9,326 bases of DNA from JAYVSZ01 sp043774925 (GTDB lineage: Bacteria; Pseudomonadota; Gammaproteobacteria; Burkholderiales; Methylophilaceae): contig JAYVSZ010000047.1 in the NCBI GenBank assembly GCA_043774925.1, positions 1-9,326 of the forward strand, read 5' to 3'. How positions within the stretch are numbered: position 1 is the stretch's first letter; the number at the start of each line of letters is the position of its first letter. Made by a program: the position numbers and the translations under genes. The notes below the pieces were generated by a model, which did not search any database, was not told the DNA's origin, and was given only the letters and a program-made list of their open reading frames with translations. Of this stretch, positions 7,444 through 9,326 are shown one piece after another.

Positions 7444-8880
7444 TTACTTTTCTTCTTGTAATTGAATGCGGCTATACAGCGTTGTACGGTTAACGCCCAA
7501 CAATTTCGCCGCTTGGCTCAAGTTACCATGCGTGATGCGCATGGCGGCATCCACATAGGCTTTTTCCCATTGTTTTAGCACTTGGTCTAAACTCACATTG
7601 GCTTGGTTTTGCAAATGTTGCAGCGCGTAGCTAGCCGCATCGCCACCACTCGCGCCTGGCGCGCCGCCATCCACCTCGTTTTGACGCGACAAATCGAACT
7701 CGGCCGAAAGCTGCAGCTCATTGACCGTTTGCCCTGCATATTTCGCAATCAGGCGTATGATGATATTTCGCAACTCGCGCACATTGCCTGGGAAGTGATA
7801 ATCCAACCAACGCGATTTAGCTCTATCGTCTAATTTAAACGACTTTTGACCCGTTTCGCGTGCGTAAAAACTATTGAAATGCTCAAGCAAAACAAGGCTG
7901 TCATCCGCCAAATCACGCAGTGGCGGCACTTTGACGGCAAACACGCTCAAACGATGATATAAATCTGACCTAAAATTTCCCGCACGCACTTCTGCGCGCA
8001 AATCACGGTTGGTCGCCGCCACAATACGCGCCTTGCTTTTACGCGTTTGCGTCTCGCCGACACGCACGTATTCGCCGTTCTCCAGCACGCGCAACAATTT
8101 GGCTTGCATTTCTAGTGGCAATTCGCCAATCTCGTCGAGGAATAACGTCCCTTCGTTCACATCTTCAAAATAACCTGCATTGGCGGAAGCCGCACCAGTA
8201 AAGGCGCCTTTGGCATGGCCGAATAGAATAGATTCCGCCAGCATGGGTGAAATGGCCGCGCAATTAACCGACAAATAAGGTTGTTTGATGCGTTTGCTAA
8301 AACGGTGGAAATTGCTGGCAACGCGCTCTTTGCCGCTGCCAGATTCACCTTCAATCAGCACTGGGAAAGGCGAATCGGCAAATTGACGAATTTGCGTAAT
8401 CAGCGTTTGCATAGGCAAGCTCTCGCCAATCATGCCGCCATTTTTGTCTTCGGCTTGTTTTGTATCTGCTAGCTCGGTGAGCTCAACGCTTTGAACTTTT
8501 AAGGAGTTAAGCAGAAGCTCTCTAAGCTTATCAACATCGCAAGGTTTGGGAATAAAGTCGAGCGCGCCAAGCGCCAGCGCATGCTTCACGTTGACGTCAT
8601 CGCTTTGGCCAGAAAGCACGTGAATCTTCATGCTGGGAGAATGCGCGAGTAACTCGCCAATCATCTTAAAACCCTCGTCAGGCTTGTGCTGCATGGGCGG
8701 CAAGCCCAAATCTACCAGCGCTAGCGCAGGAGGTTCATCTAGCTGGCGCAACAAACTTTTCGCCTGCGCGCGCGAATCTGCCACACACACCTCAAAGTGT
8801 TTGCTTAATACAAAGTGCAAGGTATCCGTGATGAGCGGGTCATCATCAATAATCATTAGTACCGGACGTGATTCAGCCAT
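7444..8880 (-). CDS. Sigma-54-dependent response regulator (NtrC family, PrsR-like receiver)
   Basis: 478-aa transcriptional activator with three domains. The receiver (about 5-128) has acidic residues D12/D13, phosphoacceptor D57 in VDLGLPP and K112 in FIPKP. The longer loop after DLGLPP, with EGF, recalls PrsR-type regulators of PEP-CTERM systems. The AAA+ domain (about 150-390) has Walker A GESGSGKE (178-185), an intact GAFTGA sigma-54 contact loop (225-230), Walker B GTLFLDE (244-250), ATNRDL (289-294), FRSDLYHRL (303-311) and FPGNVREL (363-370). A Gly/Ala-rich linker (about 404-416) leads to a Fis-type helix-turn-helix, NLSQAAKLLGVNRTTLYSRI (453-472). The ATG has a good Shine-Dalgarno, AAGGAA, 5 nt upstream (8886-8891). 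No partner histidine kinase is in the window. Position at the head of the operon suggests it controls pilus genes, but targets are unproven. Confidence 0.93.
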   Translation of the reverse strand: MAESRPVLMIIDDDPLITDTLHFVLSKHFEVCVADSRAQAKSLLRQLDEPPALALVDLGLPPMQHKPDEGFKMIGELLAHSPSMKIHVLSGQSDDVNVKHALALGALDFIPKPCDVDKLRELLLNSLKVQSVELTELADTKQAEDKNGGMIGESLPMQTLITQIRQFADSPFPVLIEGESGSGKERVASNFHRFSKRIKQPYLSVNCAAISPMLAESILFGHAKGAFTGAASANAGYFEDVNEGTLFLDEIGELPLEMQAKLLRVLENGEYVRVGETQTRKSKARIVAATNRDLRAEVRAGNFRSDLYHRLSVFAVKVPPLRDLADDSLVLLEHFNSFYARETGQKSFKLDDRAKSRWLDYHFPGNVRELRNIIIRLIAKYAGQTVNELQLSAEFDLSRQNEVDGGAPGASGGDAASYALQHLQNQANVSLDQVLKQWEKAYVDAAMRITHGNLSQAAKLLGVNRTTLYSRIQLQEEK

Positions 8881-8922
8881 AGTCTTTCCTTAACGTAATT
8901 TATTGCTATTATTCTTAAGGGT

Positions 8923-8951
8923 ACTATAACCTGTATGCGGCTTGGCATCAA
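8923..8951 (-). promoter_or_regulatory. Sigma-70 promoter of the regulator-msh operon
   Basis: TTGATG (8946-8951, 4/6 match) and TATAGT (8923-8928, 5/6 match) are separated by an ideal 17 bp. Transcription would start near 8916, giving a leader of about 36 nt before the regulator ATG at 8880, with AAGGAA in place. It lies wholly in the spacer after the tRNA genes. This is the best promoter in the window and the likely main start of the operon. I saw no sigma-54 -24/-12 pair here. Confidence 0.65.
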
Positions 8952-8981
8952 TGATTAGACTTGAAGGTGGGCTGAAAAAGG

Positions 8982-9058
8982 TGGGGTGATCGATGGGGCT
9001 CGAACCCACGACAACTGGAATCACAATCCAGGGCTCTACCAACTGAGCTACGACCACC
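8982..9058 (-). tRNA. tRNA-His (anticodon GTG)
   Basis: Complete cloverleaf. Acceptor GTGGTCG (9051-9057) pairs with CGATCAC (8986-8992). The anticodon stem CTGGA/TCCAG encloses the loop TTGTGAT with anticodon GTG, and the T-arm GTTCGAG is present. The genomic base at 9058 supplies the extra G at position -1, which pairs with C73 (8985), the identity element for histidine charging. CCA is encoded (8982-8984). It lies 16 nt after tRNA-Arg in the same direction. Confidence 0.97.
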
Positions 9059-9074
9059 ATTGAAACAGACAAAA

Positions 9075-9151
9075 TGGTCTGCCCGACAGGAATCGAACCT
9101 GTAACCCCCAACTTAGAAGGTTGGTGCTCTATCCGGTTGAGCTACGGGCAG
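9075..9151 (-). tRNA. tRNA-Arg (anticodon TCT)
   Basis: Complete 77-nt cloverleaf. Acceptor CTGCCCG (9145-9151) pairs perfectly with CGGGCAG (9079-9085). The anticodon stem CCAAC/GTTGG encloses the loop CTTCTAA with anticodon TCT, which reads AGA and possibly AGG. The T-stem is ACAGG/CCTGT with loop TTCGATT. The discriminator is A (9078) and CCA is encoded (9075-9077). It is the middle gene of the Pro-Arg-His cluster. Confidence 0.97.
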
Positions 9152-9231
9152 ATGAGTTACACGTGACGACTTTTTAACAATAAAGTTACTGTTGTGGGCA
9201 AGACCACTAGTATTTAATACTAAAGTTACTG
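9152..9231. repeat. Imperfect 19-bp direct repeat, 40-bp spacing, in the tRNA-Pro/tRNA-Arg spacer
   Basis: The 78-nt spacer holds two copies of a 19-bp unit, 9173-9191 and 9213-9231, identical at 17 of 19 positions and sharing TAAAGTTACTG. The second copy runs into the encoded CCA end of tRNA-Pro. Between them is a near-palindrome TAGTATT-T-AATACTA (9208-9222). This may be the scar of a tRNA 3'-end duplication or a processing signal. There is no gene in the spacer. Confidence 0.6.
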
Positions 9232-9306
9232 GTCGGCGTGGAGAGATTCGAACTCCCGACATCCTGCTCCCAAAGCAGGCGCGCTACCAGACTACGCTAC
9301 ACGCCG
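9230..9306 (-). tRNA. tRNA-Pro (anticodon TGG)
   Basis: Complete 77-nt cloverleaf. Acceptor CGGCGTG (9300-9306) pairs perfectly with CACGCCG (9234-9240). The anticodon stem CCTGC/GCAGG encloses the loop TTTGGGA with anticodon TGG, which can read the proline CCN codons by wobble. The T-arm AGTTCGAAT is present. C1 pairs with G72, the discriminator is A (9233), and CCA is encoded (9230-9232). It is the first gene of the cluster. Confidence 0.97.
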
Positions 9307-9316
9307 AAGAGGCAGA

Positions 9317-9322
9317 AATATA
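9317..9322 (-). promoter_or_regulatory. Possible -10 box of the tRNA cluster promoter
   Basis: TATATT lies 10 nt upstream of the 5' end of tRNA-Pro, which would place the transcription start a few bases before the mature tRNA. The -35 region would be outside the window, so it cannot be confirmed here. Confidence 0.4.
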
Positions 9323-9326
9323 GCGC

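Noticed and set aside
9066..9081. CAGAC/GTCTG hairpin just after tRNA-Arg, possible terminator
   Set aside because: One arm is part of the tRNA acceptor stem, the stem is only 5 bp, and no T-tract adequate for termination follows; tRNA-His follows at once.
8890..9111. 73-codon open frame on the minus strand
   Set aside because: It runs through tRNA-His and part of tRNA-Arg; its peptide (GVTGSIPVG, VVGSSP) is the familiar false translation of tRNA T-arms.
1..9326. Mobile element, phage, CRISPR or toxin-antitoxin system
   Set aside because: No transposase, integrase, repeat-spacer array or small paired genes; all space is filled by pilus genes, the regulator and tRNAs.

Overview
The window reads as part of a type IV pilus operon of the MSHA type (mannose-sensitive haemagglutinin), in a Gram-negative proteobacterium of moderate to low GC. 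An outer-membrane secretin, a SPOR (peptidoglycan-binding) domain and a sigma-54 activator all point to a diderm. The MSHA gene set plus a regulator with a PrsR-like receiver suggests a betaproteobacterium, perhaps a methylotroph of the Methylophilaceae. That placement is inference from gene content and style; no marker gene is present.

Everything is on the minus strand, so the transcription order runs from high to low coordinates. First comes a tRNA cluster, Pro(TGG)-Arg(TCT)-His(GTG), at 9306-8982, with a possible -10 box at its upstream edge. A spacer of about 100 bp follows, carrying a good sigma-70 promoter. Then come a sigma-54-dependent response regulator (8880-7444), an ExeA/MshM-type AAA ATPase with a C-terminal SPOR domain (7434-6016), a 110-bp gap with promoter- and operator-like elements, a lipoprotein secretin MshL (5905-4037), a membrane-anchored TPR protein in the MshN position (4017-2644), the assembly ATPase MshE (2630-924), and the polytopic platform protein MshG (913 to beyond base 1, C-terminus missing). 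Apart from the 110-bp gap, the protein genes are 9-19 nt apart, as expected for one operon.

The parts fit one envelope-spanning machine. MshE powers pilin polymerisation through MshG in the inner membrane, and the fibre leaves through the MshL secretin. MshM and MshN both cross the inner membrane and reach into the periplasm, where MshM's SPOR domain could bind peptidoglycan and help place the secretin. Two control layers are visible: a near-perfect c-di-GMP-binding motif at the N-terminus of MshE, and a sigma-54 activator with an intact GAFTGA loop at the head of the operon. Pilin genes, the prepilin peptidase and the MshI/J/K alignment proteins are not in the window; pilins may lie past the left edge.

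I saw no mobile element, CRISPR array, phage gene or clearly new enzyme system. The most interesting points are the double control of the pilus, the M-before-L gene order without I/J/K, the hairpin on the MshL start, the repeats in the 110-bp gap, and the 40-bp-spaced repeat next to tRNA-Pro.
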